NCBI RefSeq assembly: GCF_000969835.1
Contig: NZ_KQ033912.1
Coordinates: 2,245,920 to 2,309,919, forward strand
Length of the DNA stretch: 64,000 nucleotides
Reading direction: 5' to 3'
Origin: Parabacteroides goldsteinii DSM 19448 = WAL 12034
GTDB taxonomy: Bacteria > Bacteroidota > Bacteroidia > Bacteroidales > Tannerellaceae
Part shown: positions 16,402 to 26,493 of the stretch, piece after piece
How the letters are laid out: each line of letters opens with the position of its first letter
Numbering within the stretch: the first letter of the stretch is position 1
Translations under genes and position numbers: made by a program
The notes under the pieces: generated by a model
Told to the model about the DNA's origin: nothing
The model's database searches: none
The model's input: the letters and a program-made list of their open reading frames with translations, nothing else

Positions 16402-16980
16402 ATGAAAATAAAGGCATTCCCTGAGCAAAGAGAAGAGACCAGATTTGAAGACATCTATCTCTCATATTTCTCAAAGATGAAGTATTTTGCCAAAGAATAC
16501 GTTATCTCAGAGGAAGATGCCGAAAATATTGTGCAGGATGTCTTCGTTGAACTTTGGGAAAACAAAGAAATGCTCAATATGCATATGAATCTCATCGCCT
16601 ATTTGTTCACTACCATAAAAAACAAATGCCTGAATCATCTTCGTCACAAATTAGTCGTACAAGAAACAGCCAGTAAACTACAGGAAGAATACACCATTTC
16701 CCTACGAATGAATTTAGATTCATTAGAAGCATTCGATAATAACCTTTTTTCTGACCAGGATATAGAAAAAATTATTTCCCGTGCATTAGACACCCTTTCT
16801 GAAAAATGCCGGACAATATTCATTATGAGTAAAATCGAAGGTAAAAAACAAAAAGAAATAGCCCAGGAATTGAATATCTCTATTAACACCATTGAAACTC
16901 AAATGGGCATTGCTTATAAAAAACTCAGAATCGAACTTAAAGATTACTTTCCGATACTACTATTTATTCTTTGTCTTTAA
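16402..16980 (+). CDS. ECF sigma factor, FecI-like, second locus
   Basis: The 192-residue protein has region 2 (IYLSYFSKMKYFAKEYVI, then DAENIVQDVFVELWENKEML) and region 4 (ALDTLSEKCRTIFIMSKIEG, KQKEIAQELNISINTIETQM). It is more A/T-rich than the enzyme genes around it. Its partner anti-sigma gene follows. It would direct polymerase to the second SusC/SusD operon. The start at 16402 lies immediately after the right arm of the inverted repeat, so its expression would depend on that segment's orientation. Confidence 0.9.
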   Translation: MKIKAFPEQREETRFEDIYLSYFSKMKYFAKEYVISEEDAENIVQDVFVELWENKEMLNMHMNLIAYLFTTIKNKCLNHLRHKLVVQETASKLQEEYTISLRMNLDSLEAFDNNLFSDQDIEKIISRALDTLSEKCRTIFIMSKIEGKKQKEIAQELNISINTIETQMGIAYKKLRIELKDYFPILLFILCL

Positions 16981-17055
16981 GAAATCAGAAAAAAATATTT
17001 TCCCGTTTAGCGGATTTTTCATGCTTAGGTGTTTACTATATACAAGGACAAAATT

Positions 17056-18033
17056 ATGAATGAACAAATAATAAAATATTTCCAGGGAGAGCTTAATACT
17101 ACAGAAAGATTGCAGTTTTTAAGACAGGTGGAAACTAACAGTGAGTTGAAAAAACAATTCATTGAATATAAAAACATGCATGCCCTGCTAACTCTTTCCG
17201 ATCAGTCAGATAATAAAGAGGAAAACAGACAGGGATATATACTGTTCAACAAAATCATCCGAACAAAAAAGATACGCAAAATCATATTACATACTGCCAG
17301 TTATGCAGCAGCCATCACATTACTGGTTTTGTCTACCTACTGGTTTACCACCAGTCACTATGATATACAACAGTCTGTAGCGGACATTGAGAATACCCTG
17401 TATGTACCGGCCGGTCAACGTGTAAAACTGACTTTGCAGGATGGAACTGAAGTCTGGCTGAATTCACAAACAAAATTAACTTATCCGGCTTTATTCTCTG
17501 GAAAAGAAAGACGAGTAACCGTGGAAGGTGAAGCCTTTTTCGATGTCGCTAAAAACCCGGAAAAACCGTTTATCGTATCTTCACAGGGAGTAGAAATGAA
17601 GGTCCTGGGCACAAAATTCAATGTCCACAGTTATCCGGGGAAAGAGACAATTCAAACAAGCCTGCTTGAAGGAGGGTTAAAAGTATATTTTCCTCATGCC
17701 GAATCCAAAGGAGTTATCCTCAAACCGGATGAACAAGTGACAATAAAGGGAAACCAAATGAAAATAGGCTCCCTGCCCCATGCAGATTATTTCTTATGGA
17801 GAGACGGGATATATAGCTTTATCAACGAACCGCTTATCGACATATTGAAGAAACTCGAACTCTATTATGACGTAAAGATCATTGTAAAAGATCAATCCAT
17901 ATACAACTGGGAATACACCGGGAAATTCCGTCAACGTGATGGCATCGATCAAATTTTACACATGATACAGAAAATACACAAATTCAAAATCAGCAAAGAT
18001 GAAGAAAAGAATATCTTCACATTAAGCAGATAA
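17056..18033 (+). CDS. FecR-type transmembrane anti-sigma factor, second locus
   Basis: The ATG at 17056 (MNEQIIKYFQGELNTTE) is preferred over the ATG at 17029, because family members begin with this short helical anti-sigma segment. One transmembrane helix is seen near residues 80-97 (AAAITLLVLSTYWF). The periplasmic FecR domain has VPAGQRVKLTLQDGTEVWLN, VEGEAFFDVAKNPEKPF and VLGTKFNVHSYP. The C-terminus (KKLELYYDVKIIVKDQSI) matches the receptor-binding region of the first locus copy. The pair is clearly paralogous but diverged, implying separate signals. Confidence 0.9.
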   Translation: MNEQIIKYFQGELNTTERLQFLRQVETNSELKKQFIEYKNMHALLTLSDQSDNKEENRQGYILFNKIIRTKKIRKIILHTASYAAAITLLVLSTYWFTTSHYDIQQSVADIENTLYVPAGQRVKLTLQDGTEVWLNSQTKLTYPALFSGKERRVTVEGEAFFDVAKNPEKPFIVSSQGVEMKVLGTKFNVHSYPGKETIQTSLLEGGLKVYFPHAESKGVILKPDEQVTIKGNQMKIGSLPHADYFLWRDGIYSFINEPLIDILKKLELYYDVKIIVKDQSIYNWEYTGKFRQRDGIDQILHMIQKIHKFKISKDEEKNIFTLSR

Positions 18034-18087
18034 CATGTATAATCATTAAAATTAGTATGCCTATGAAGAAACACTTTTAAAAGCAAA

Positions 18088-18115
18088 AACGGCAGATGCT
18101 GTAACATCCGCCGTT
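18088..18115 (+). promoter_or_regulatory. Conserved hairpin between fecR and susC, second locus
   Basis: AACGGCAGATG (18088-18098) pairs with CATCCGCCGTT (18105-18115) with a single mismatch and a 6-nt loop. It starts 55 bp after the anti-sigma stop and ends 62 bp before SusC, mirroring the hairpin at 8834-8859. A short CCTATGA motif precedes both. The sequences differ while the pairing is kept, which suggests selection on structure. Confidence 0.6.
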
Positions 18116-18177
18116 GACAATCAAGTAAACACATCAAGTCAAAAATTTTTAGTATTCACTTAATTATTAGCAAAGAT

Positions 18178-21100
18178 ATGAAAATAAAAACTTTGTTACC
18201 ACTCTTTATTGTACATGATCAACACTTTAAAGAATATTTTAGAATCATGAGAGTATCGCTATTTATGCTATTCGTCTGTATTTTTCAACTGATGGCAACA
18301 AATACAGAAGCACAGAATGCCATTATGAAACTGGAAACAAATGTGATATCCATCGGGCAACTCATCAATCAAATAGAGAAACAAACAGACTATCTGGTAG
18401 TATTTCGCAACCGGGAAGTTGATACGGAACGGACAATACGTGTTCAGGAAAAATCAGGAAAAGTGATCTCATACCTGAAAGACGCTTTCGAAGGTACAGA
18501 TATCAGTTACGAATTTACCAACAAATACATTTTGTTATCTAAAAAGAATCACTCCGATGCCGTTAATGATAACCAACAGTTAAACAGGAAAATTACAGGT
18601 ACGGTTAAAGACAATAACGGAGAGCCTGTGATCGGTGCAAATGTATCTGTCAAAGGTACTACGAACGGGACGATCACAGATGTAGACGGCAATTTCAGCC
18701 TGGAAAATATATCTGATAATGATATTATCGTTATTTCATACATCGGTTATACTTCACAAGAAATCAAAGCCGGAAAACAAACCAGTTTGAAAATCATTCT
18801 GAAGGAGGATACCCAGGCTATCGACGAGGTGGTTGTGGTCGGGTTCGGTACACAAAAGAAAGTGAACCTGACCGGATCGATCGGTACCGTTAAAACAGAT
18901 GAGGTCCTTAAATCCCGTCCTGTGACCAACGTACAGGAATTGCTGGCCGGTTCGGTACCGGGTATGGTCGTATCGAAAGGAAGCGGTGCAGCCGGTTCCG
19001 GTGCAAGCATCAACATACGTGGTACTTCCACTATCGGTAACAGTTCCGGCGTTCTGGTTCTCATCGATGGTATGCCGGGTAATATCTATACATTAAATCC
19101 CAATGATATAGAAAGTGTATCCGTGTTGAAAGATGCTGCTTCTGCTGCTATCTACGGTTCACGCGCTGCCAATGGTGTTGTTTTGGTGACTACCAAAACG
19201 GCCAAAGCAACAGAGCGTCCGACTGTGGAGTTCTCCAGTAATATCGGTATACAAAATCCACAGTTTAAGCTGGACTTTGTCGGATCAGAAGATTTCATGC
19301 GTCTATACGACCAGGCAATGATCAACGATGGAAAGGATGCTATTTACGGAGAACAGGGCATCCAGGACCTGAGAGCCGGTAAGTATGTAGATAATAAATG
19401 GTACAAAGAAATTTATAAGAAAAATACCATTATCAATAATACGCATCTGGCGTTGTCCGGTAAAGAGAGATCGATTGCTTACCGTTTCTCCATATCCAAC
19501 GACTATCAGGATGGAAACTTACCGAATAATAATTACAATCGTCTGATCTTCAAACCGGATATGCGTTTTCAGATATTGAAGAACCTGGAAGCACATGCCA
19601 GCCTGCAATATACACAGACAAATATCAAAAACCCGAACGGAGGTACTACAGGATGGCAATCACAGGCTGCCCGAATCTCTCCGATCACTCCGATCAGGAA
19701 TTCTGACGGTTCATACGCTGCCGGTGGGGCAATGGGAGGCAACCCGATTGCGGGAGTAAACGAATCCGGCTATTCCAAAGAAAGGCATAAAGAAATGATG
19801 GCGATCTTCGATGTGACCTATTCTCCTCTGAAAGACTGGAATATTAAAGGAAATATAGCTACTTATTCCCATAATACGACTACCAAAAACCGTGTAAGTA
19901 CATATTACTTATACGACGAAGAAGGCAATATCGCAAAAACGGAAAACCGGGTATCTTCTCTAAAAGAAACGAATACATACAATTTCCGTACACAGTTGCA
20001 GTTTACAACCGACTATTCTTTTAAAATCGCATCCGATCATAACTTTAAAGTGTTAGCCGGTTACTCGCAGGAATATTATAAATCCGACGGTTTCTGGGCA
20101 TCCCGGGATAACATGCCGTTTGATAATGTGGACGTATTAAACACCGGTAGCAGCAATAAACAAAATGGTAGTGCAGACGGTGACGGAAACGAATACGCCA
20201 ATGACGTGGCGGTTCAATCCTGGTTCGGTCGATTGAATTATGATTATCAAGGAAAGTATTTATTCGAAGCCAGTTTACGTGCGGACGGTTCTTCCCGTTT
20301 TGCCAAAAATCACCGCTGGGGGGTATTCCCGTCTTTCTCGGCCGGTTGGAATTTGCACCGTGAATCATTTATGATTGAAACGAACAATTGGCTGTCCGAA
20401 TTGAAAATAAGAGCATCATGGGGTGTCCTGGGAGATGCCGAAAAAGTAGGTTACTATCCGACAGCTCAGATATTATCTTATGATCCAAAGATTTATGCCT
20501 TCAATGATAAACTGGTAGGGGGTGCATACAATAACATCGCCGTCAACCAGAACATCACATGGGAAGAATCCAAATATACCAATATCGGTTTGGATTTCGG
20601 ATTGTTTGACCAACGGATCAAATTGTCTGCCGACTATTTTATAAACATGAGAGACAACATCCTGTACAGACCACCCGTTCCAAGCGAATTCGGCTTAAAT
20701 GCTCCTTACTCAAACTTACTGAAAATGAAGAATCAGGGTATGGATATCATGGCAGGTTATCAGGATGGGAACGGTGATTTCCATTGGGGCATCGACGTCA
20801 ACCTCAGTTATTCCAAAAACAAGGTGCTGGAAATGGGAGATTCTGAAAGATGGATTGAAAATAATACGGTAACCTATCTGAACGACCGTTATCAGCTACC
20901 GTTCGGTTACGAAGCGATCGGCCTGTTCCAGAGCGAAGAAGAGATTGCCAATTCTCCGAACCAGGGAAATGTTCTACCCGGTAATATCAAATATAAAGAT
21001 CAAAACGGCGATAACATTATCGACGGGGAAGACCGCGTAGTGCTGAACCGGAAAATCCCTCTGAACTTCGGTATGAACCTGTCTTTCGGATACAAAGATT

Positions 21101-21516
21101 TCGATTTCTCCCTGAATATGTATGGAAAACTGAATACGAAAAAGTATCTGCAAGGATACGAAGGATGGGCTTTCTATCTGACAGACAATGCACGCCCTAT
21201 GCACCTGGATGCATGGAACGAAAGTAATCCGGATGCCTCTTATCCACGATTGACACTGACAAACACATCCAATGATTATGATTCACGATATAATAGTTTC
21301 TGGTTACGTACAGCCGATTACCTGAAAATTCAAAACGTACAGGTCGGTTATACTGTCCCCCAAAGTGTGTTGGAACGTGTTAATATTAAATATTTGAGAG
21401 TATATCTGTCCGGCCAGAATTTAGCTACGATCACAGGTTATGACGGTTTCGACCCGGAAGGTGGATGGTATCCGCTGGCAAGAACATTCTCATTTGGTTT
21501 TAATCTTCAATTTTAA
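18178..21516 (+). CDS. SusC/RagA-family TonB-linked outer membrane transporter, second locus
   Basis: The 1112-residue protein has a signal peptide ending near ATNTEAQ, an STN signalling domain (IGQLINQIEKQTDYLVVFRN), a carboxypeptidase-regulatory-like domain (GEPVIGANVSVKGTTNGT), the TonB-box-like DEVVVVGFGTQKK, a plug (VLKDAASAAIYGSRAANGVV) and a barrel ending in SFGFNLQF. The N-terminal domains closely resemble the first locus copy while the barrel differs, as expected for receptors of different glycans. It works with the SusD product encoded 6 bp downstream. Confidence 0.95.
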   Translation: MKIKTLLPLFIVHDQHFKEYFRIMRVSLFMLFVCIFQLMATNTEAQNAIMKLETNVISIGQLINQIEKQTDYLVVFRNREVDTERTIRVQEKSGKVISYLKDAFEGTDISYEFTNKYILLSKKNHSDAVNDNQQLNRKITGTVKDNNGEPVIGANVSVKGTTNGTITDVDGNFSLENISDNDIIVISYIGYTSQEIKAGKQTSLKIILKEDTQAIDEVVVVGFGTQKKVNLTGSIGTVKTDEVLKSRPVTNVQELLAGSVPGMVVSKGSGAAGSGASINIRGTSTIGNSSGVLVLIDGMPGNIYTLNPNDIESVSVLKDAASAAIYGSRAANGVVLVTTKTAKATERPTVEFSSNIGIQNPQFKLDFVGSEDFMRLYDQAMINDGKDAIYGEQGIQDLRAGKYVDNKWYKEIYKKNTIINNTHLALSGKERSIAYRFSISNDYQDGNLPNNNYNRLIFKPDMRFQILKNLEAHASLQYTQTNIKNPNGGTTGWQSQAARISPITPIRNSDGSYAAGGAMGGNPIAGVNESGYSKERHKEMMAIFDVTYSPLKDWNIKGNIATYSHNTTTKNRVSTYYLYDEEGNIAKTENRVSSLKETNTYNFRTQLQFTTDYSFKIASDHNFKVLAGYSQEYYKSDGFWASRDNMPFDNVDVLNTGSSNKQNGSADGDGNEYANDVAVQSWFGRLNYDYQGKYLFEASLRADGSSRFAKNHRWGVFPSFSAGWNLHRESFMIETNNWLSELKIRASWGVLGDAEKVGYYPTAQILSYDPKIYAFNDKLVGGAYNNIAVNQNITWEESKYTNIGLDFGLFDQRIKLSADYFINMRDNILYRPPVPSEFGLNAPYSNLLKMKNQGMDIMAGYQDGNGDFHWGIDVNLSYSKNKVLEMGDSERWIENNTVTYLNDRYQLPFGYEAIGLFQSEEEIANSPNQGNVLPGNIKYKDQNGDNIIDGEDRVVLNRKIPLNFGMNLSFGYKDFDFSLNMYGKLNTKKYLQGYEGWAFYLTDNARPMHLDAWNESNPDASYPRLTLTNTSNDYDSRYNSFWLRTADYLKIQNVQVGYTVPQSVLERVNIKYLRVYLSGQNLATITGYDGFDPEGGWYPLARTFSFGFNLQF

Positions 21517-21522
21517 TAAGTT

Positions 21523-23154
21523 ATGAAACAATATAGTATAGCATTGATATTGGCTTCTGCCCTTACATTCGGCAGTTGTTCGGACTTTTTGGACCGGGAT
21601 CCTCTTTCCCAAGCCTCAGAAAATACATTCTGGCAAACAGAGGCTGATGCGTTGGCAGGTGTAAACGCATTATACCCATTATTACCCAACTCCCGTGATT
21701 TCTGGAGAGATTGCCAAAGTGATAACTCATTAATGACCAATGCCTGGGGCGAAAGCGGGCTGGGATATATCTGTCAGGGATCACATAACGCAGCTACCGG
21801 TTACCTTTCCGAGGAGTGGAAATACGACCATATCCGCAGAATCCTTTATTTCCTGGAACGGTTGGAAGGTATGAACATCGATGAGAGCAAAAAGAAACGT
21901 TTCGAAGGGGAAGCACGGTTTATCCTGGCATTACGCTATTACCGTATGACACGTCACTTCGGCGACATTCCGCTAATCAAAGAAAAGCCGATAGACCTGG
22001 ATGAAGCAGCATTGCCACGTTCGCCTAAACAGGAGGTACTCGACTACGCATTGGAAAACATTAATAAAGCAATCGAATATCTGCCGGAAACCTATTCCGG
22101 TGATGATATCGGACGCATAACCAAAGGAGCAGCTCTGACATTGAAAGCCGATATGTACCTGGATATGGCTAGTTACGCAAAATTTCATCACAACCAGGAC
22201 GGCACAGAGTTATGGAAAGAAGCCGCCCAATCTGCAAAGAAAGTGATCGACATGAACCTGTACAGTTTGGAAGATGACTTTGCAAGCATTTTTAAATCAG
22301 CAGCAAATAATAACAATAAGGAAGTTATTCTGGCTTACCAATATAAGGAAGATGAAATCACTCACATGTTACCGATTTTAGCATCTCCGGCCGGAACCGG
22401 AATTACCGGACAAGGATGGGCAAGTTTCTGTCCGACCCGCCAGTTGGTCGATTCTTACGAAATGACAGACGGTAAAACCATTTTTGAATCGGATTTATAT
22501 GACATGAACAACCCGTGGGAAAACCGGGATGCCCGACTGAAGAAAACATTCTTCCTGCCTGGTTATGAATGCTTGCGTCCGAACGGTTCATACGAACCTT
22601 ATATGCCACATCCGGCTTACAATAAAAACGAGAGAATAAATCATGAAGGAGGCGGTATTACAGGATATATGTATCTGAAATACAATGATCAGGAACTGGT
22701 GAAACCCGATGCCTCCTGGACTAATTTCAGCCTGTACCGGTATGCAGAAGTCCTCTTGATCTATGCAGAAGCATTAAATGAATATGATCCGGGAAACCCA
22801 CAGATAGCATGGGCTGCCAATCAGGTGCGCGGACGAGCAGGTTTGCCTGGTGTGGATCAACTGACAGGGAACCAGGTAGCAATGAGAGAAAAGATACGGG
22901 AAGAAAGACGACACGAATTCGTAGCGGAACATAAACGTTACTTTGATATTCTTCGTTGGAAAACAGCAGAAAAAGTTCTAAACGAACCAGGGTACGGCAT
23001 CAATAAGGATGAAAAGGCTCCTATTGGAGATTATTCCGTAGAACAATTCCTGGGACAAAACCGTACTTTTGACGCAAGTAAACATTACCTGTGGCCGATT
23101 CCTCAGTCAGCAAGAGATAAGAATCCTAACTTAGGGCAAAATCCGAATTGGTAA
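21523..23154 (+). CDS. SusD/RagB-family glycan-binding outer membrane lipoprotein, second locus
   Basis: A lipoprotein signal (LILASALTFGSC) leads into the SusD start motif FLDRDPLSQASENTFWQTEA. The protein is 543 residues with helices such as EARFILALRYYRMTRHFGDI and KGAALTLKADMYLDMA, and the C-terminal IREERRHEFVAEHKRYFDIL. It is the surface lid of the upstream SusC. It is followed by a terminator, so the enzyme genes downstream may be transcribed less than SusCD, as is common in these loci. Confidence 0.95.
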   Translation: MKQYSIALILASALTFGSCSDFLDRDPLSQASENTFWQTEADALAGVNALYPLLPNSRDFWRDCQSDNSLMTNAWGESGLGYICQGSHNAATGYLSEEWKYDHIRRILYFLERLEGMNIDESKKKRFEGEARFILALRYYRMTRHFGDIPLIKEKPIDLDEAALPRSPKQEVLDYALENINKAIEYLPETYSGDDIGRITKGAALTLKADMYLDMASYAKFHHNQDGTELWKEAAQSAKKVIDMNLYSLEDDFASIFKSAANNNNKEVILAYQYKEDEITHMLPILASPAGTGITGQGWASFCPTRQLVDSYEMTDGKTIFESDLYDMNNPWENRDARLKKTFFLPGYECLRPNGSYEPYMPHPAYNKNERINHEGGGITGYMYLKYNDQELVKPDASWTNFSLYRYAEVLLIYAEALNEYDPGNPQIAWAANQVRGRAGLPGVDQLTGNQVAMREKIREERRHEFVAEHKRYFDILRWKTAEKVLNEPGYGINKDEKAPIGDYSVEQFLGQNRTFDASKHYLWPIPQSARDKNPNLGQNPNW

Positions 23155-23168
23155 TTATATTAACAAGA

Positions 23169-23203
23169 AAAAGCCGATCCGAATAAAGTCTGATCGGCTT
23201 TTT
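23169..23203 (+). terminator. Terminator between susD and the GH116 gene
   Basis: AAAAGCCGATC (23169-23179) and GATCGGCTTTT (23192-23202) form a perfect 11-bp stem with the T-run built into the right arm. It lies only 17 bp before the GH116 start, so it probably works as a partial terminator that sets the ratio of transporter to enzyme mRNA. Confidence 0.8.
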
Positions 23204-23219
23204 ATACTAACTTTAAAAT

Positions 23220-25763
23220 ATGAACAAATTAATATTACTAACAATTTGTACACTCGTTTCCGGAGCCATTGCATCTCAGGAATGGAAGCCACAAGAATGG
23301 CCGGTACTGAAAAACTACGACCAGGAACACCTTTACCAGATTGCACTTCCATTAGGAGGCATCGGGACCGGAACGGTATCGCTGGGTGGTCGCGGAGAAC
23401 TCCGGGATTGGGAGATCATGAATGTACCTGCCAAGAAATACAGTACGGTAACAACCGGAAACAATGCCCCGTTCTTCGCAATCTATGCGAAGCCACAAAA
23501 TCAGGAAGCCACCACCACTCTACTGGCCGGTCCTTTATACCCTCAGGAATATCTCCATTATGAAGGTCGTCCGGTAAATCATCATGGCTTACCTCGCTTT
23601 GCACAGGCTTCATTTGATGCTGCTTATCCGTTCGGACAAGTACATTTATCAGACAAAGACCTACCGGTGAAAGTCACGATAAAAGGATTCAACCCGCTTA
23701 TTCCGGGGGATGCAGAAGCAAGCGGATTACCTGTTGCCGTACTTTCCTATGAAGTGACCAATACAACCAGTCAACCGATGGAAATTGCTATTTGTGGCTC
23801 CATGCGCAATTTTATAGGGAAAGACGGAAGCAAATTCCGTACCGACTGGAAAGGAGACTATATCCCAACCGGTGTAAAAGACAATAAAAACAAATACGTT
23901 GAAAACAAAGGAATAAAAGGAATCTATCTCTATTCAGACGGAGTGGATAAAAATGATCCTGCCTGGGGAACAGTCGCTCTCACGACACAGGCAACCAGTG
24001 GAGTAAGCTACCGTACTTCATCGAAAGCCGACAACTGGAATAACGGTATCCTGAACTTCTGGGATGATTTCAGTGCCGACGGTATGCTAACCGAGCGAAA
24101 CAAACAGGAAGATGAAGACCCGATGGCCTCACTCTCCGTAAAAAAAACAGTAAAACCGCAAAGCACGGAAACATTCACATTCTATATCACCTGGAATTTT
24201 CCAAACCGGAAAGCCTGGTCCTCCACAGTTGTCGGAAATTATTACAGCCGTCAATATACAGATGCCTGGAAAGCGGCAGAAACAATCATTCCGCAAATTC
24301 CCGGACTGGAGAAAAAAACCTTATCTTTCGTAAACGCCTTACTCAATACTTCTTATCCGGATGTTGTAAAAGAAGCAGCATTATTCAACCTGGCAACCTT
24401 ACGGTCGCAAACCGTATTCCGTTTACCCAGCGGTCATATGATGGGTTGGGAAGGCGTAATGGATCGTTTCGGTTCCTGCGCCGGTTCCTGTACGCATGTC
24501 TGGAACTATGAAACAGCTACTCCTTATCTATTCGGAGAACTGGCAAAAACAATGCGTGACGTAGAGTTCAATTACGCAACTAAAGAGAACGGCCTGATGA
24601 ACTTCAGAGCCTCTCTCCCACTAAATGAAGCAAATAAAGGAAACAGTGCCGCAGCCGATGGACAAATGGGCTGTATCATGAAGATATACCGCGAATGGCA
24701 ACTTTCCGGAGACAATGATTTCCTGAAAAATAACTGGGGACAGATCAAAAAAGTACTCTCTTACGCTTGGACTGAAAAGGGGTGGGATGGCAACCAGGAT
24801 GGCGTAATGGAGGGTTCGCAACACAACACTATGGACGTGAATTACTTTGGTCCCAACCCTCAAATGGGCTTCTGGTATATGGGAGCACTAAAAGCAGCGG
24901 AAAAAATGGCTATAGCGATGAAAGATAAAGGCTTCGCTCAAAAGTGCCGAACTCTGTTCGAACAAGGCAGTAACTGGATGGACAAAAATTTATTCAACGG
25001 CGAATATTATGAACACAAAATAACCGATCCGGAGACATTTGAATACCTCGATATGAATAATCCGAATGTCAAAATTCCATCTTTCCAGCTAGGCCCCGGC
25101 TGTCTGGTAGACCAGTTAGTCGGCCAATACATGTCACATTTATGCGGGCTGGGTTATCTCGGAAACAAAGATCATATTCAGACCACCATGAACAGCATCA
25201 TGAAATACAACTACGTATCAGATTTCAGCCGTCATTTCAACAATATGCGTTCATATGTGATGGGCAATGAATCCGGGCTACTTATGGCATCCTGGCCCAA
25301 AGGCCGTCTGGAAGTACCGTTTCCTTATTTTGCTGAGGTAATGACAGGATTTGAATACTGTGCAGCCGTAGGTATGATTTACGAAGGAATGGAAAAAGAA
25401 GCACTCACCTGTATCCGGTCCATCCGCGACCGCCATGATGGGGCAAAACGTAATCCATTCAGCGAACCGGAATGCGGTCATCATTACGCCCGATCCATGG
25501 CAAGCTGGTCTGCTATCATTGCACTTAGCGACTTTCAGTATTCAGGCATTGATAAAAGTATGAAAATTACGGCACGCCCGGGAAATTATTTTTGGAGTAA
25601 TGGCTACTCATGGGGAACTATCGACGTCAGCGACAAGGATATCACAATCGAAGTAATAAGCGGTTCTCTCCAATTGAAATCCCTTACCGTCGGTAGCGAA
25701 AAAGAAATACGGTTAAAGCATTTTGACCTGAAAGAAGGCAACAAACAAGTCATAAAACGATAA
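23220..25763 (+). CDS. Glycoside hydrolase family 116 (beta-glucosidase/xylosidase type)
   Basis: The 847-residue protein has a signal peptide (MNKLILLTICTLVSGAIASQ). The N-terminal beta domain opens with LPLGGIGTGTVSLGGRGELR, a strong family 116 marker. The catalytic helical domain contains HVWNYETATPYLFGELAKTM and HNTMDVNYFGPNPQMGFWYM; the Asp of HNTMD is the likely acid/base by family comparison, and the nucleophile is probably a Glu in the preceding region (inference). Family 116 includes beta-glucosidases, beta-xylosidases and glucosylceramidases. Its location with SusCD suggests trimming beta-linked glucose or xylose from the imported glycan or glycoside in the periplasm. Confidence 0.85.
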   Translation: MNKLILLTICTLVSGAIASQEWKPQEWPVLKNYDQEHLYQIALPLGGIGTGTVSLGGRGELRDWEIMNVPAKKYSTVTTGNNAPFFAIYAKPQNQEATTTLLAGPLYPQEYLHYEGRPVNHHGLPRFAQASFDAAYPFGQVHLSDKDLPVKVTIKGFNPLIPGDAEASGLPVAVLSYEVTNTTSQPMEIAICGSMRNFIGKDGSKFRTDWKGDYIPTGVKDNKNKYVENKGIKGIYLYSDGVDKNDPAWGTVALTTQATSGVSYRTSSKADNWNNGILNFWDDFSADGMLTERNKQEDEDPMASLSVKKTVKPQSTETFTFYITWNFPNRKAWSSTVVGNYYSRQYTDAWKAAETIIPQIPGLEKKTLSFVNALLNTSYPDVVKEAALFNLATLRSQTVFRLPSGHMMGWEGVMDRFGSCAGSCTHVWNYETATPYLFGELAKTMRDVEFNYATKENGLMNFRASLPLNEANKGNSAAADGQMGCIMKIYREWQLSGDNDFLKNNWGQIKKVLSYAWTEKGWDGNQDGVMEGSQHNTMDVNYFGPNPQMGFWYMGALKAAEKMAIAMKDKGFAQKCRTLFEQGSNWMDKNLFNGEYYEHKITDPETFEYLDMNNPNVKIPSFQLGPGCLVDQLVGQYMSHLCGLGYLGNKDHIQTTMNSIMKYNYVSDFSRHFNNMRSYVMGNESGLLMASWPKGRLEVPFPYFAEVMTGFEYCAAVGMIYEGMEKEALTCIRSIRDRHDGAKRNPFSEPECGHHYARSMASWSAIIALSDFQYSGIDKSMKITARPGNYFWSNGYSWGTIDVSDKDITIEVISGSLQLKSLTVGSEKEIRLKHFDLKEGNKQVIKR

Positions 25764-25767
25764 AGCC

Positions 25768-26355
25768 ATGGGTAAATCAAACATTATCTACTACTTACTC
25801 GCTTGTTTGTTCCTGAGTGGAGGGTGTATCCAAAAAGAAGCAACCAACCACCACTCCCAACACAAAACAAACTGGCAAACCGTCCTGCAAGACAAACTCC
25901 CTCTGCTGGGACACCGTAACTGGATTGTCATCACAGATATGGCTTATCCGTTACAAACCAGGGAAGGTATCACCACTTTATATGCAAACGAGCCTTATAC
26001 GGAAGTTTTGGGCACAGTAAAAAAGATGGTGGATAACTCTTTGCATGTGTATGCCCATATCTATCAGGACGAAGAACTATCTTTTCTGGAAGAAGGTTTT
26101 TGCCCGGGGATAAATGATCTGAAAACAGAGATGGGAAATGTCCTTCCGGCAACTGAAATAACGAGCATCAGGCATGATGACCTGATAGCCCGACTGGATA
26201 GCATCAGCAATCTGTTTGAAGTAGTCATCATCAAAACAAAACTGACAAAACCCTATACTTCCACCTTCTTCGAACTCGATTGTAAGTACTGGGACAGCAA
26301 CAAACAAACGATACTCAACGAACGAATCGCAAATACCGGAACAAATCAACTATAA
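25768..26355 (+). CDS. RbsD/FucU-like sugar mutarotase lipoprotein
   Basis: A lipoprotein signal ends at LSGGC (Cys20). The segment LGHRNWIVITDMAYP (about residues 46-60) resembles the G-H-x-N/D-x-I-V-I-x-D-x-x-Y/F-P motif of the RbsD/FucU family, which interconverts sugar anomers or ring forms. The C-terminal VVIIKTKLTKPYTSTFFEL fits the family's end. The 195-residue length is greater than the usual 130-150, mainly from the signal and linker. It starts 4 bp after GH116, so it is co-expressed. An exported mutarotase would act on sugars released by the neighbouring enzymes. The assignment rests on motifs and is moderate. Confidence 0.55.
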   Translation: MGKSNIIYYLLACLFLSGGCIQKEATNHHSQHKTNWQTVLQDKLPLLGHRNWIVITDMAYPLQTREGITTLYANEPYTEVLGTVKKMVDNSLHVYAHIYQDEELSFLEEGFCPGINDLKTEMGNVLPATEITSIRHDDLIARLDSISNLFEVVIIKTKLTKPYTSTFFELDCKYWDSNKQTILNERIANTGTNQL

Positions 26356-26362
26356 ACAGATC

Positions 26363-26398
26363 GAGGGATGCCTTCGTTATGGCATCCCTCTGCTTTTT
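26363..26398 (+). terminator. Rho-independent terminator
   Basis: GAGGGATGCC (26363-26372) and GGCATCCCTC (26381-26390) form a perfect 10-bp stem, followed by TGCTTTTTC. It separates the GH116/mutarotase pair from the GH106-like gene. Confidence 0.85.
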
Positions 26399-26456
26399 CA
26401 GCCAAAACACATAACATTAATATCATTATTGAAACATTATTCTTCTGATTAATAGT

Positions 26457-26464
26457 TATTTTTG
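26457..26464 (+). promoter_or_regulatory. -7 promoter element TATTTTTG for the GH106-like gene
   Basis: Matches TAnnTTTG 30 bp before the ATG at 26494, giving a leader of about 23 nt. It indicates the GH106-like gene has its own promoter. Confidence 0.5.
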
Positions 26465-26493
26465 CTTCAATACATATTCTAAACTAATCACCC

